A program made the position numbers and the translations under genes. Under the pieces are notes generated by a model, which saw nothing but the letters and a program-made list of their open reading frames with translations, did not search any database and was not told the origin of the DNA. From assembly GCA_013284265.1 (NCBI GenBank), contig JABTBR010000014.1, forward strand, positions 59,820 to 123,819: 64,000 nucleotides of DNA, given 5' to 3'. Shown here in pieces: positions 1 through 8,563 of this stretch (its first letter is position 1; every line of letters begins with the position of its first letter). Source of the stretch: Oxalobacteraceae bacterium. Its GTDB lineage: Bacteria; Pseudomonadota; Gammaproteobacteria; Burkholderiales; Burkholderiaceae_D.

Positions 1-860
1 TGCTGGGTTTCCTCGCGCTGTCGGCCTATATCCTGATGCTGGCCGGGGAAATGTCGTTTGGGCAGCAAGCCTTCTTCGGCATCGGGGCTTACGCGGCCGG
101 CATGCTGACGGCGCTGGCCGGCCTGCCGCTGGTGCCCGCGCTATTGATCGGCGCGGCCGGCGGCGGCGTGGCGGCCGGCCTGCTCGGCCTGCTGACCTTG
201 CGGCTGCGCGGCCTGTACTTTTCGATGGCCACGCTGGCGCTGGCCGAGACGCTGCGCATCGTCCTGGAGCTGTTCAGCTGGCGCATCCCCGGCGCCGACG
301 GCCAGCCTGGCGGCCCCCAAGGCAGCGCGGGTTTCGGCGGCATCCGCTCTGTGTTCGAGAGCGGCCTGGGGCAGGGCGGCTTTGTGCTGCTGGTCTATGC
401 GCTGCTGCTGACGGTGCTGCTGATCTTGTACGGACTGGACCGCATCCGCATCGGCACCGAACTGAGAATGGTGGGCGAGGATCCGGCGCTGGCCGCGCTG
501 TATGGCATCGATGTGTACCGGGTCAAATTGTGCGCGGCGGCCGGCGCCGGCGCCGTCGCGGCCCTCGGCGGCGGACTGTTTGCCCACTACAACACCTTCA
601 TCGAGCCGGTCAACTTCGACGTCATGCTCGGTGTCCACAGCCTGTGCTATGCCCTGATCGGCGGCCTGGGTACGCCGCTGGGCCCCCTGCTGGGTGTGGC
701 GATCGACATCGTGCTGCTGGAGGGCAGCCGCCTGTTCCAGGGCTACCGCATGATTGCCTTTGGCGCCCTGGTGGCGCTGTTCCTGATACTTCGGCCACGT
801 GGATTGCTCGACGAGCGCAGCGTCAATCTGCTGCGCCGCGTCGGCCGCGGGAGAAAATAA
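1..860 (+). CDS. livM: Branched-chain amino-acid ABC transporter permease (LivM type), 5' end outside the window
   Basis: This is the C-terminal part of an inner-membrane permease that would import branched-chain amino acids, or a related substrate such as urea or amides, together with LivH, LivF/G and a binding protein. The frame is open from base 3, so the true start lies upstream. The visible 286 residues are almost all hydrophobic helices, with the family landmarks GEMSFGQQAFFGIGAY near the start and the EDP...GI loop followed by a Gly-rich segment near the middle. The C-terminus ends in a typical RPRGL sequence. Its stop codon shares a base with the next start (TAATG), which suggests translational coupling. 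The substrate cannot be decided from this fragment. Confidence 0.85.
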   Translation, partial: LGFLALSAYILMLAGEMSFGQQAFFGIGAYAAGMLTALAGLPLVPALLIGAAGGGVAAGLLGLLTLRLRGLYFSMATLALAETLRIVLELFSWRIPGADGQPGGPQGSAGFGGIRSVFESGLGQGGFVLLVYALLLTVLLILYGLDRIRIGTELRMVGEDPALAALYGIDVYRVKLCAAAGAGAVAALGGGLFAHYNTFIEPVNFDVMLGVHSLCYALIGGLGTPLGPLLGVAIDIVLLEGSRLFQGYRMIAFGALVALFLILRPRGLLDERSVNLLRRVGRGRK

Positions 861-1228
861 TGCGGCATTGCCTGGTGGCCGCCATGCTGTACTGCTGTTG
901 CGGCGCGGGCTGGGGCGGCGCACTCCAGGCGAGCCTGGAATGCCGCCCCGCCGGCGCCGCCCTCGTCTACGATTGCCTGATCAGGCTGGCCGATGCCGGC
1001 GGCCGCACGCCGCTGGCGGGGGCGGTATTTACCGTCGGCGCCGACATGCCCTCGATGCCGATGGCGCACAATGTGCGCCCGGTGCAGGCGCAGGCGCAGC
1101 GCACGCCGGGCCTGTACCGGGCGCGGCTGGCACTGGAGATGGCGGGCCGCTGGAACGTGAAACTGCGCATCGCCAGCCCGGCGGCGGATCTGCTGATCCT
1201 GCCTTACGACTTCGCCGCTACGCGCTGA
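860..1228 (+). CDS. Small exported FixH/YtkA-like protein
   Basis: The predicted product has about 122 residues. The start is the ATG at 860, which overlaps the stop of the upstream permease. Residues 1-21 look like a signal peptide or lipoprotein-like leader with a Cys cluster. The rest resembles the YtkA/FixH beta-sandwich fold: a segment with MPSMPM and a later PGLYRA...GRWNV pattern that recurs in this family. Members are often linked to copper handling or cytochrome oxidase assembly, but nothing here proves that role. The tight coupling to a transporter permease is unusual for this family, so the function stays open. Confidence 0.6.
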   Translation: MRHCLVAAMLYCCCGAGWGGALQASLECRPAGAALVYDCLIRLADAGGRTPLAGAVFTVGADMPSMPMAHNVRPVQAQAQRTPGLYRARLALEMAGRWNVKLRIASPAADLLILPYDFAATR

Positions 1229-1244
1229 AGCGCTGGAACAGGGC

Positions 1245-2174
1245 TCAGTGGCGGCGCGTGGACAGCGACGCGGCGGTCGCCCGCGCCTGCAGCGCGATCC
1301 AGTCGGCCAGCACCTGGACGTCGCGGCGTGGCTTGGCCTCGCTCTGGGCCAGCCAGTAGGCGAAGTCGCTGCTGCCGAGTTGCCCATCGTGCTGGGCCAC
1401 CAGCTGTCCGGTGTCGACCAGCGGGAAAATCAGGCCGAGCCGGCCCAGCGCGACGCCATGGCCTTCCAGCGCGGCCTGGATCAACTGATCGTACTGGTTG
1501 AAATACAGGGTGGCGCGCGGCCTGGCGTCGGCCATGCCGCGCGCGCCCAGCCATTCCGACCAGCGCAGCCAGGGCCGGGCGCGGTCGTCCAGTTCCAGAA
1601 AGACCTGGTCCAGCAAGGTGGCGCTGCTGGTGAAGGCGCGCGCGGCGATGTCGGGGCGCGCGACCGGCGCCACTTCCTCGTCGAACAGGCGGATCGCGTC
1701 CGGCGGCGCATTGGCCTCGGTGCAGTAGCGGATCGCCAGGTCGATATTTTCTTGCGCGATATCGAGCAGCCTGTTGCTTGTGGCGATGCGCACATCGATG
1801 GTCGGGTGCAGGGCCTGGAAGCTGCCAAAGCGCGGCAGCAGCCACAGCGAGGTGACGCCGATGCTGGCCGTAATGGTGACAGGCAGGGCGTGCTCGCGCG
1901 CGGACAGCGCCTGGGAAAATTCGAACAGCTGATCCAGCCAGGGCCCGGCCAGCTGGAACAGCTCGGTTCCCGCCTCGGTCAGCGCGATGGCGCGATGCTT
2001 GCGCACCAGCAGTGGCGTGCCCAGATGGGTTTCGAGCAGCTTGATCTGGCGGCTGACGGCCGACTGGGTCAGGCACAGGTCCTGGGCCGCCAGGGTGATG
2101 CTCATGCGGCGCACCACGGCGACGAAGCCGCGAATGGCGTCGAGCGGCGGCAGCTGGAGGAGGGTGTTACGCAT
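1245..2174 (-). CDS. LysR-family transcriptional regulator (GcvA-like)
   Basis: This 309-residue protein has a winged helix-turn-helix at about residues 13-72, with the LysR signature LCLTQSAVSRQIKLLE, followed by a substrate-binding effector domain to the C-terminus. The length is normal for the family. It is divergent from the oxidoreductase gene at 2298, with an AT-rich gap of about 120 bp between them. The usual LysR arrangement suggests it controls that gene and the isomerase and MFS genes after it. No clear Shine-Dalgarno sequence precedes the ATG at 2174, so a slightly different start is possible. Confidence 0.85.
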   Translation of the reverse strand: MRNTLLQLPPLDAIRGFVAVVRRMSITLAAQDLCLTQSAVSRQIKLLETHLGTPLLVRKHRAIALTEAGTELFQLAGPWLDQLFEFSQALSAREHALPVTITASIGVTSLWLLPRFGSFQALHPTIDVRIATSNRLLDIAQENIDLAIRYCTEANAPPDAIRLFDEEVAPVARPDIAARAFTSSATLLDQVFLELDDRARPWLRWSEWLGARGMADARPRATLYFNQYDQLIQAALEGHGVALGRLGLIFPLVDTGQLVAQHDGQLGSSDFAYWLAQSEAKPRRDVQVLADWIALQARATAASLSTRRH

Positions 2175-2297
2175 GCGTCTGGATCATGTCAGCCATCAGT
2201 TAATAGCGTTTGTCCCGGGGTGCGGGATCAAACATAATCATTACATACAAGGAAATGTGGTCAATCATACATGGAATCAGGCCGAAGGGAGCGCATC

Positions 2298-3134
2298 ATG
2301 GCAGCAGCGGGTGGTCACAGCAGCGTCTCGGGAACACTTTCCTACCTGGTTCCGCAGGTGGACAAGCCATATAACTATATGTATACCCCGCCGGAAGGTA
2401 CCCTCAGGGAAAACTGCCGGTATGAGCAGCGCGCATGCGACATCGTCAACGCGCGGGCGGCGGGGGAGGCGTTTTCGCTGGAGACGCACGGTTTCGAGCT
2501 GCACGACGCGCCCAGCCAGGTGCGCGATTTTTACGATCCGCTAGCGCTGGCCGAGCAATATTTCCCGGAAGTGGAAGCGCTGGCCTGCGCGCTCACCGGG
2601 GGCAGCCGCGCCGTGGTATTCGATCACAAGCTGCGCATGCGCGAGCCGGGGCGTCCGCCGCTGAGTTTTGGCCGGCCCGGCGACGGGTCGGAACCGGCCG
2701 CGGTGGGACGGGTGCACATTGATTACAGCGAAGCGTCGGGCAAACGGCGCCTGGGCCTGACGCTGCCCACGGTCGCCGCCGAGCAAACGTTTGTGATCCT
2801 CAATTTCTGGCGCCCCATCCTGCATCCCGCGAGCGATACCCCGCTGGCCGTGTGCGATGCGCGCACGATGTCGCCCGAACAGCTGGTGGCCTCCGACATC
2901 ATCTATCCGAAACGCACCGGGGAAATCTATCTGGCCACCTACTCGGCCCAACACCGCTGGTACTACTACCCGGAGATGGCGCCCAACGAGGTGCTGGTGT
3001 TCAAGCACTACGACTCGCGTACCGGCGCGCCCAGCCGCCGCACCCCGCACTGCGCCTTCGACGACCCGACCATGCCGGCCGATGCGCCGCTACGCCGCAG
3101 CATTGAAGTGCGCTGCCTGGTCTTGCTCGACTAA
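2298..3134 (+). CDS. CmcJ/NvfI-family oxidoreductase (putative Fe(II)/2-oxoglutarate-type hydroxylase)
   Basis: The product (278 residues) resembles the CmcJ/NvfI/AsaB family: an early YMYTPPEG-type segment, VHIDYSE, LNFWRPI, a HRWYYYPEM block and a C-terminal RRSIEVR sequence. Characterised relatives hydroxylate or rearrange secondary metabolites. The ATG at 2298 is chosen over one at 2271 because GAAGGGAG ends six bases before it. HxD within VHIDYSE and later His residues are candidate iron ligands, though that assignment is inference. It is followed by a DsbA-fold isomerase and an MFS permease and is divergent from a LysR gene, so it is probably part of a small catabolic or detoxification cassette. 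Confidence 0.75.
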   Translation: MAAAGGHSSVSGTLSYLVPQVDKPYNYMYTPPEGTLRENCRYEQRACDIVNARAAGEAFSLETHGFELHDAPSQVRDFYDPLALAEQYFPEVEALACALTGGSRAVVFDHKLRMREPGRPPLSFGRPGDGSEPAAVGRVHIDYSEASGKRRLGLTLPTVAAEQTFVILNFWRPILHPASDTPLAVCDARTMSPEQLVASDIIYPKRTGEIYLATYSAQHRWYYYPEMAPNEVLVFKHYDSRTGAPSRRTPHCAFDDPTMPADAPLRRSIEVRCLVLLD

Positions 3135-3199
3135 GACCGGTGCGGCGCGACCCCGGGCAAGCGGCCCGTCAGCTATTTTTTACCGAAGTGGGAGATATT

Positions 3200-3862
3200 G
3201 TGAGCACATTGAATCATCTGGACCTGGATCTGCCGAAGCTGGAATTTTGGTTTGAGTTTGGCAGCAACTATAGTTATCTGAGCGTGATGCGCATCGAGGA
3301 GCTGGCCCGGCGCACGCAGGTGCAGGTACTGTGGCGGCCGTTTTTGCTGGGGCCGATTTTCAGCAGCTTCGGCTGGAACAACTCGCCCTTCGTGCTGCAG
3401 CAGGAAAAGGGACGCTATGTCTGGCAGGACATGCGGCGCCAGGCGACGAAATACGGACTGGAGTTGCGCCAGCCTTCGGTATTCCCGCGCGGCGCGATGC
3501 TGCCGATGCGGGTGGCGATACTCGGGGCGGAGCGGCCGTGGATGGCCGAGTTTTGCCGGCGCGTGATGCGGCAGAATTTTGTCGAGGACCTGGACATCAA
3601 CGAGGCGCAAAACGTCAGGCGCGCCCTGGCGGACCTGGTGCCCGATCCCGAGGCGGCCATCGTGCAGGCCCAAAGCGATGCCAACAAGACGCGCCTGCGC
3701 GAGCAGACCGCGGCGGCGGCCGCACGCGGCATCTTCGGCGGTCCGACCTTTTTCGTGGGCGATGAGATGTTCTGGGGCGACGACCGCATGGACGACGCAT
3801 TCGCCTACGCGGCGCAGCTGCGGCACGCGCAGCTGCAAGAGCAGCTGACTTTGCGGAAATGA
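3200..3862 (+). CDS. DsbA-fold 2-hydroxychromene-2-carboxylate isomerase / GST-kappa family protein
   Basis: The product (220 residues) has the thioredoxin-like fold of HCCA isomerases: an N-terminal LEFWFEFGSNYSYL strand-turn, an all-helical insert in the middle, and a C-terminal RGIFGGPTFFVGDEMFWGDDR block that is the most conserved part of the family. Ser replaces the redox Cys in the first turn, as expected for a glutathione-dependent isomerase and not an oxidoreductase. The GTG at 3200 is chosen because GGGAG ends five bases upstream; an in-frame start at 3140 has no such site. The usual substrates are aromatic ring-cleavage products, but the substrate here is unknown. Confidence 0.82.
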   Translation: MSTLNHLDLDLPKLEFWFEFGSNYSYLSVMRIEELARRTQVQVLWRPFLLGPIFSSFGWNNSPFVLQQEKGRYVWQDMRRQATKYGLELRQPSVFPRGAMLPMRVAILGAERPWMAEFCRRVMRQNFVEDLDINEAQNVRRALADLVPDPEAAIVQAQSDANKTRLREQTAAAAARGIFGGPTFFVGDEMFWGDDRMDDAFAYAAQLRHAQLQEQLTLRK

Positions 3863-3872
3863 GGGGACGATC

Positions 3873-5093
3873 ATGGATAGAACTATCAATCAAGGGTCCT
3901 GGCGCAGCCCGCTGCTGACCGTGCTGTGCGGCGGCGCCATCATGGGGCTGGCCCTGGGCGCGCGCCATGTCCAGGGCCTGTTCCTGCTGCCGATGACGAT
4001 GGAGCGCGGCTGGGGACGGGAGCAGTTTGCCCTGGCCATCGCACTGCAGAATCTGGTGTGGGGCCTGGCCATGCCGTTTACCGGCATGCTGGCCGATAAA
4101 TTTGGTTCGGCCAAGATCCTGTTCGGCGGCTGCCTGCTGTATGCGCTGGGCCTGTACCTGATGGCAAACGCGCGCAGCAATACGGAGTTGCTGCTCAGTT
4201 CGGGCCTGCTCGTCGGCGTGGCGCTGTCGGCCACCACCTTCGGCGTGGTGTACGGTGCGCTCAGCCGCATCATGGCGCCGGACATGCGTAGCTGGGCGCT
4301 GGGACTGGCCGGCGCGGTGGGCGGACTGGGGCAGTTTCTGATGGTGCCCCTGACCCAGGGATTCATCGTCGCCTATGGCTGGGTCATGGCGCTGGTCCTG
4401 ATGGCCGGCATGTTGTTCGCGGCCTCGCCGCTGGCGCGCAATCTGAGCGAGAAACCGGCCGCCGCCGCCCCTGGCCGCCCGGTCCAGTCGCTGGGCCAGG
4501 CGATCCACGAGGCGCTGGAGCATCGCGGCTTCTGGCTGCTCAACCTGGGCTTTCTCGCCTGCGGCTTTCAACTGGCCTTCATCGCCGGCCATCTGCCCGC
4601 CTATCTGATGGACAAGGGCCTCAGTCCACGCAGCGCCGTCATCGCCCTGTCGATCATCGCGCTGGCGAATATTCCCGGCACCTATGTCTGGGGTGTGCTG
4701 GGCGCGCGTTTCCGGCGCAAGCATCTGCTGGCCTATATCTACCTGTTCCGTTCGGTCGCCATGGCCATTTTCATCAGCCTGCCCCTGCACGAGAGCACGG
4801 TGTACGTGTTCGCCTTCGCGATGGGCTTTGTCTGGCTGGGAACCGTGCCGCTGACGAATGGCCTGGTGTCCCAGGTGTTTGGGGTGAAATACCTGACGAC
4901 GCTGTTCGGCTTCGTGTTTGTCGGCCATCAGCTCGGCGCCTTCTTTGGCATGTGGCTGGGCGGCGTGGTCTTCGACGCGGGCAAGTCTTACGACCCTTTG
5001 TGGATAGGATCGATCGCCCTGGGGCTGGTCGCGGCGGCATTGCACTGGCCCATCAATGACCGCCTGGTCGGGCGCCTGCAGGTGGCCGCCTGA
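3873..5093 (+). CDS. Major facilitator superfamily transporter
   Basis: This 406-residue integral membrane protein has about twelve hydrophobic segments. The cytoplasmic loop between helices 2 and 3 carries GMLADKFGSAKILFGG, the MFS motif A. The start has a GAGGGG site. The gene begins 10 bp after the isomerase gene and is on the same strand, so it very likely forms one operon with the CmcJ-like and HCCA-isomerase-like genes. In that setting it is probably the import or export system for the compound they act on. Its general look (short N-terminus, early GALMxL-type helix) is close to the OFA/monocarboxylate-type branch, but the substrate cannot be read from the sequence. Confidence 0.85.
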   Translation: MDRTINQGSWRSPLLTVLCGGAIMGLALGARHVQGLFLLPMTMERGWGREQFALAIALQNLVWGLAMPFTGMLADKFGSAKILFGGCLLYALGLYLMANARSNTELLLSSGLLVGVALSATTFGVVYGALSRIMAPDMRSWALGLAGAVGGLGQFLMVPLTQGFIVAYGWVMALVLMAGMLFAASPLARNLSEKPAAAAPGRPVQSLGQAIHEALEHRGFWLLNLGFLACGFQLAFIAGHLPAYLMDKGLSPRSAVIALSIIALANIPGTYVWGVLGARFRRKHLLAYIYLFRSVAMAIFISLPLHESTVYVFAFAMGFVWLGTVPLTNGLVSQVFGVKYLTTLFGFVFVGHQLGAFFGMWLGGVVFDAGKSYDPLWIGSIALGLVAAALHWPINDRLVGRLQVAA

Positions 5094-5112
5094 AGGTGCG
5101 GGGAATAGGGTG

Positions 5113-5241
5113 ATGACGCGCCGCCGCCTGCTCTTTGCCGTGCTGCTGTCCGGGTGGCTGCTGGCGGGCCACTGGGCCATCGCCTCCTTGCTGGAGCCGG
5201 CCAATCTGTACGCGATCGTCCGCGCTTTCAGTATTTGCTGA
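5113..5241 (+). CDS. Possible 42-residue single-span membrane protein
   Basis: A short open frame follows the MFS gene by 20 bp. Its product has a basic N-terminus (MTRRR), one hydrophobic stretch of about 20 residues rich in Leu and Ala, and a short C-terminal tail ending in Cys. A weak AGGG lies just before the ATG. Position and orientation are those of a small accessory subunit of the upstream operon. There is no homology signal I recognise, and chance hydrophobic frames are common in GC-rich DNA, so confidence is modest. Confidence 0.4.
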   Translation: MTRRRLLFAVLLSGWLLAGHWAIASLLEPANLYAIVRAFSIC

Positions 5242-5244
5242 GTT

Positions 5245-5279
5245 GGCGCCCCTGGGGGCGCCCCCTCGCTCTATTTTTT
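5245..5279 (+). terminator. Putative intrinsic terminator after the MFS operon
   Basis: GGCGCCCC and GGGGCGCC form a strong inverted repeat, followed after about nine bases by a run of six T. It lies four bases beyond the stop of the small membrane-protein frame, in the right place to end the CmcJ-isomerase-MFS transcript. Confidence 0.5.
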
Positions 5280-5356
5280 GCAGCGCAAATCTCCATTCTT
5301 GTGTATGGTTGCAATCAAACGCAGAAATTCATTTTAGAAATGGAAGCCGACCGGAC

Positions 5357-6682
5357 ATGACAAGAGAAGCGCCGCTCTACAAGAACCAAGCAATTTTGTT
5401 GTCTCATAACTTTTTCATTAAAGATAACCGCGCAGAACTGCTGCTGTACGCACATAAATACGATTTCGACATCTTGTTCTTCAGCGAAGTGCGCGATTTC
5501 GTCAGCGCCGTCGAGAACGACCAGGGCAACGGCCTGTTCGTCATCGATCTGGACGCCTTGCACAATATGCAGGCGGACATGCAAGACAGCCGCAAGACCC
5601 TGATGCTGAGCGAGCTGCTGCAGCGCCTGCCGGGCGAGCACAGCTATGTCTACCTGCAATCGATACGCCAGGGCGGGCGCTTCTTGCTGCAGCAGCGTCT
5701 GGTCGACAGCAACTGTCTGGCCTATGCGGAAAAGCCGATCGCCAACGATGTGCTGGTCGACAAATTGTTCAATCTCTTCGTGCAAAAAAAACGCGGCGAT
5801 CTGGTGCGGCTGATGTACCTGGGCGCGCCGGTCGGACTGGATGAGCAAGCGCTGCTGCAAGGGCGCGTCGAGCTGATCTACCATACCGACGCCCAGACCC
5901 TGCACCTGCGCGTCAAGGAATTGCAGCCCGATATGGTGCTCATCACCGACGCCGAATATGAAAGCACCGAGGCCGTGGTGCGCGTGCTCAAGAAAAATAT
6001 CGAAGCCGACCCGGTGCGCGAAGTCATGCTGCTGCAGCATAGGATAGACGCGGCCCTGGCGCGGCGCGCCCTGGCCAGTGGCGTCGACGAGATCGTCATG
6101 ATGAGCGATCCCGATCTGCTGGCCGTGCAGCTGATCAACCGCGCCAACAAGATTCGCGTCAACAAGGACTTGATCAGCAAGGACCGCGCGACCGGCCTGC
6201 TGAACAAGATCGGCCTGCAAAAGAAAGCCCAGGAATTGATACGGCAGGCCGCGCCGGACAAGCTTTCGCTCGCCTTCGGCATCATCGACATCGACAAATT
6301 CAAGACCATCAACGATACCTGGGGCCACTATGTGGGCGACATCGTCATCAAGCGCCTGTCGCTGACGCTGGCGCCGTTTATTGGCGAAGCCGATTTGCTC
6401 AGCCGCTTCGGCGGCGAGGAGTTCGTGGTGGTGTTCTGGGATTGCACGCTGGAACAGGGATGGCGCAAGCTCGACGCCATGCGGCTGGCGTTCGGCGCGA
6501 TTGCCTTCGAGGTCGGGCCGGGCGAAGTGCGCCACTTTTCCTTCAGTGGCGGGGTGGCCGCCTATCCCGAGTACAAGAGCGAAAACGAAATGTTCCTGCG
6601 CGCCGATGCGATGCTGTATGAAGCCAAGCAGGGCGGGCGCAACCAGATCCGCGCCGAGCCGCCCGCTGCCAGGCAGGATTGA
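5357..6682 (+). CDS. GGDEF response-regulator-like protein (putative diguanylate cyclase)
   Basis: The product (441 residues) would make cyclic di-GMP from two GTP. Residues about 10-140 and 150-265 look like two receiver-like domains. The second carries a DMVLITDAEY strand end, but neither has an obvious complete phospho-acceptor pocket. The GGDEF domain follows from about residue 275, with DIDKFKTINDTWGH and the active-site loop GGEEF at 352-356. The inhibitory RxxD site five residues before GGEEF is absent (GEAD there), so product inhibition through an I-site is unlikely. The ATG at 5357 is preceded by GGAAG ten bases upstream. It stands alone, between a terminator and the toxin-antitoxin pair. 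Confidence 0.85.
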   Translation: MTREAPLYKNQAILLSHNFFIKDNRAELLLYAHKYDFDILFFSEVRDFVSAVENDQGNGLFVIDLDALHNMQADMQDSRKTLMLSELLQRLPGEHSYVYLQSIRQGGRFLLQQRLVDSNCLAYAEKPIANDVLVDKLFNLFVQKKRGDLVRLMYLGAPVGLDEQALLQGRVELIYHTDAQTLHLRVKELQPDMVLITDAEYESTEAVVRVLKKNIEADPVREVMLLQHRIDAALARRALASGVDEIVMMSDPDLLAVQLINRANKIRVNKDLISKDRATGLLNKIGLQKKAQELIRQAAPDKLSLAFGIIDIDKFKTINDTWGHYVGDIVIKRLSLTLAPFIGEADLLSRFGGEEFVVVFWDCTLEQGWRKLDAMRLAFGAIAFEVGPGEVRHFSFSGGVAAYPEYKSENEMFLRADAMLYEAKQGGRNQIRAEPPAARQD

Positions 6683-6716
6683 GCGCTTCCGGTCGGCGGT
6701 GCGGGTGGCGCCCCGG

Positions 6717-7055
6717 CTATAGGTAGCGTATTACTCGCTTGTAGAGAAGATCCTGGAAGCTCTGGCGGCTGCCGAACACCATCTGGATGTCGATGTGCTG
6801 TCGCTTGTCATCGATCCGATACAGCACCTTGGTGTGGGTTTCATGGGTCAGCACACGGTAGTCGGAGCGCCCCAGCCGCACCAGTTCATCGATAGTGGCC
6901 CCCATATGCGGCTGGGTAGCCAGCAAGGCGAGTCTGTCCATCAGTGCGGTATATTGCGCTTTCGCGACAGCGATGCCCCATTTCTGTTTCAGGTAATTGA
7001 TGTTGTCCGCGATGTCCTGTTTCGCCCAATCGAGAATGCTGACCGTGTAAGCCAA
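6717..7055 (-). CDS. ParE/RelE-family toxin
   Basis: This 112-residue protein has the ParE/RelE fold pattern: an early helix (DWAKQDIADNINYLKQKWG), a GRSDYRVL strand, then YRIDDKRQHIDIQMVFGSRQ near the end. These toxins poison gyrase (ParE) or cleave mRNA on ribosomes (RelE). The sequence alone does not say which; the long second helix favours ParE. Its start lies two bases after the stop of the antitoxin gene at 7058, the normal antitoxin-first order. Confidence 0.82.
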   Translation of the reverse strand: MAYTVSILDWAKQDIADNINYLKQKWGIAVAKAQYTALMDRLALLATQPHMGATIDELVRLGRSDYRVLTHETHTKVLYRIDDKRQHIDIQMVFGSRQSFQDLLYKRVIRYL

Positions 7056-7057
7056 GA

Positions 7058-7339
7058 TTAGTCCTCGCCACCGAATAAGGTTTGGCCCAGTTCGGCTCGC
7101 GCCGTGTCCAGGGAGGTGAACTTGTCGCGTTTCACTTCCCGTTCGCCCAGTGCCAGAAGACGCAGCAGAGCGTTGGTTTCCCTGGTCTGGTAATACTCAT
7201 CCATGCTGATGCAGACAAAGGCAGGCACCCCGTTTTGGGTGATGATCACGCTGTCGGTTTCCTCGCTCAACTGGCGGGCAATGTCGGCGGTATTGCTTTT
7301 AAGGTAAGAAATTGGATAGAATCGCTTGCTGATATCCAT
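7058..7339 (-). CDS. Phd/YefM-family antitoxin
   Basis: The product (93 residues) starts MDISKRFYPISYLKSN and contains the SVIITQNGVPAFVCISMDEY segment typical of Phd/YefM antitoxins. The N-terminal half binds DNA and the C-terminal half wraps the toxin. The ATG at 7339 is chosen because GGAGG lies four bases upstream; the longer frame from 7357 has no such site. A 19-bp palindrome at 7366-7384 lies just upstream and is the likely autoregulatory operator. Confidence 0.85.
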   Translation of the reverse strand: MDISKRFYPISYLKSNTADIARQLSEETDSVIITQNGVPAFVCISMDEYYQTRETNALLRLLALGEREVKRDKFTSLDTARAELGQTLFGGED

Positions 7340-7365
7340 ACTGCCTCCGGGATTCATGTTGGTAC

Positions 7366-7384
7366 TAAATTCGGACAGAATTTA
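7366..7384. promoter_or_regulatory. Palindromic operator candidate for the ParE/Phd pair
   Basis: TAAATTC-N5-GAATTTA is a perfect inverted repeat 27 bases before the antitoxin start. Phd/YefM proteins repress their own promoter through such short palindromes. The surrounding AT-rich stretch would hold the promoter. Confidence 0.55.
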
Positions 7385-7599
7385 CTTTAATTCCTTCGGA
7401 TGAGTGAGTCAAGCGCCAGTGGCGCCAGGGCCTGGCGCTGGCGGCGGGCGTTTGCCAGTGTCCCGCGCCTGTCGGTGCGTCCCTACGAAGATCCGGAACT
7501 TCCGCAGTTCCGCCTGTTTGCGATCAATGTTCGTTGACCCGGCATGGACGGTGGCGGTGGCTGGACGCCGCCGCTGTGGCGGGGCGCAGCCGATACTGG

Positions 7600-8400
7600 C
7601 TACGGCGATTTTTCCAGCGCGCCCGATTTTTTGCCGCGTGCCAGTGCCGCATCGATCCTGGCGATAATGCCATCATCCTTGCCCGCCGCGATCGCGAAAT
7701 ACTGAAAATCGCCTAGTATTAACGGTTTCGGCAGGACGCTGAACGACAGCCCGGGCGGGAGCTCCAGGGCCTTTATCCTGGATGCCATGAAGGCATTGAT
7801 GCCCGCCTCGGCTTCCGCGGCGGTCTCGGAGGCGGGGCCGAAGATGAGGACGACATCGATGCGCTTGAGCATGAGCCGGGTCAGACGCGCTTCCCGCGAA
7901 GATACGTCGCCCACGCCGAAGCGAAACAGCTTATCCTTGGCCTGCTCGAACTCCGGGCCATAGTCGTAACCGCGCACCGCGCCGACCGACTTCCCCCGCA
8001 GATCCTGGATCGAATTGAAGGGGAAGGTGGCGTCGCTGCGCGTGACCAGCCAGAGATTTCTGGATGCGACAGCGTCGGAGAAATGAAAATCCTGCAAGCG
8101 CTCGGGGGTTTTCGACAGGCCGAAAATCAGGCCTTCGCCGGCCCTGGCGTTGCGCTCGGCCCTGATCCAGGGATAGCGGCGCACCTCGAAATGCACATCA
8201 AGCGCCTGTTCAAGGTAGTCGAGCACTTTACGATGCCGGGGCGAAATCGGTTTTGGCTTTCCCAATTCGTCGAGCGCTTCGGCCATGATCAGGCGCACGG
8301 TTTGCGGCGCGCAGCGCGCGGCCGGTGGAGCCAAAAACAAGGCCGCCCCGAACAAGGTGGATAACAAAAAGAAGCGGCGTCCTCTTGTGCTCGATATCAA
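7600..8400 (-). CDS. Periplasmic solute-binding-like protein (SBP_bac_3 family)
   Basis: The product (266 residues) begins with a basic signal peptide (about residues 1-30, ending near AARCA) and then has the two-lobed fold of family-3 binding proteins: an RRYPWIRAERN block, LIFGLSKTPERLQDFHFSD, and DLRGKSVGAVRGYDYG. Many stand-alone relatives in betaproteobacteria are annotated as amino-acid transporter binding proteins or as sensors without a cognate permease; none is adjacent here. The start is a TTG with an AGGAAAG site a few bases upstream. The 200 bp between this gene and the antitoxin operator hold no convincing gene. Confidence 0.72.
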   Translation of the reverse strand: MISSTRGRRFFLLSTLFGAALFLAPPAARCAPQTVRLIMAEALDELGKPKPISPRHRKVLDYLEQALDVHFEVRRYPWIRAERNARAGEGLIFGLSKTPERLQDFHFSDAVASRNLWLVTRSDATFPFNSIQDLRGKSVGAVRGYDYGPEFEQAKDKLFRFGVGDVSSREARLTRLMLKRIDVVLIFGPASETAAEAEAGINAFMASRIKALELPPGLSFSVLPKPLILGDFQYFAIAAGKDDGIIARIDAALARGKKSGALEKSP

Positions 8401-8549
8401 GATACTTTCCTGTCGGCTTGAATAGATTGGTACGCGTCATAGTGCCGGCAATTCGACATGCAACGACCCAGTATAGTGGAAGTTGCTACCGGGTACGTAA
8501 AAAACCGCGTCCAGCAAACTTTCCGTGTGCGCGCCGTGGTTTCAGCATT

Positions 8550-8563
8550 TTGATGCAGATCAA
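8550..8563. promoter_or_regulatory. Perfect FNR/ANR box upstream of the beta-CASP operon
   Basis: TTGATGCAGATCAA matches TTGAT-N4-ATCAA exactly. It lies 92 bases before the ATG at 8655. A weak -10-like AATAGA at 8584-8589 would put the box centre near -40 relative to transcription start, the class II FNR position. The same box recurs at 11577. Confidence 0.7.

Noticed and set aside
3615..5204. A 529-residue minus-strand frame opposite the MFS gene
   Set aside because: It is an antisense shadow of a membrane-protein gene, with a Gln/His-rich composition and no motifs.
7400..7537. A 45-residue plus-strand frame between the antitoxin operator and the solute-binding gene
   Set aside because: No ribosome-binding site, no recognisable motif, and the composition does not differ from the non-coding flank.
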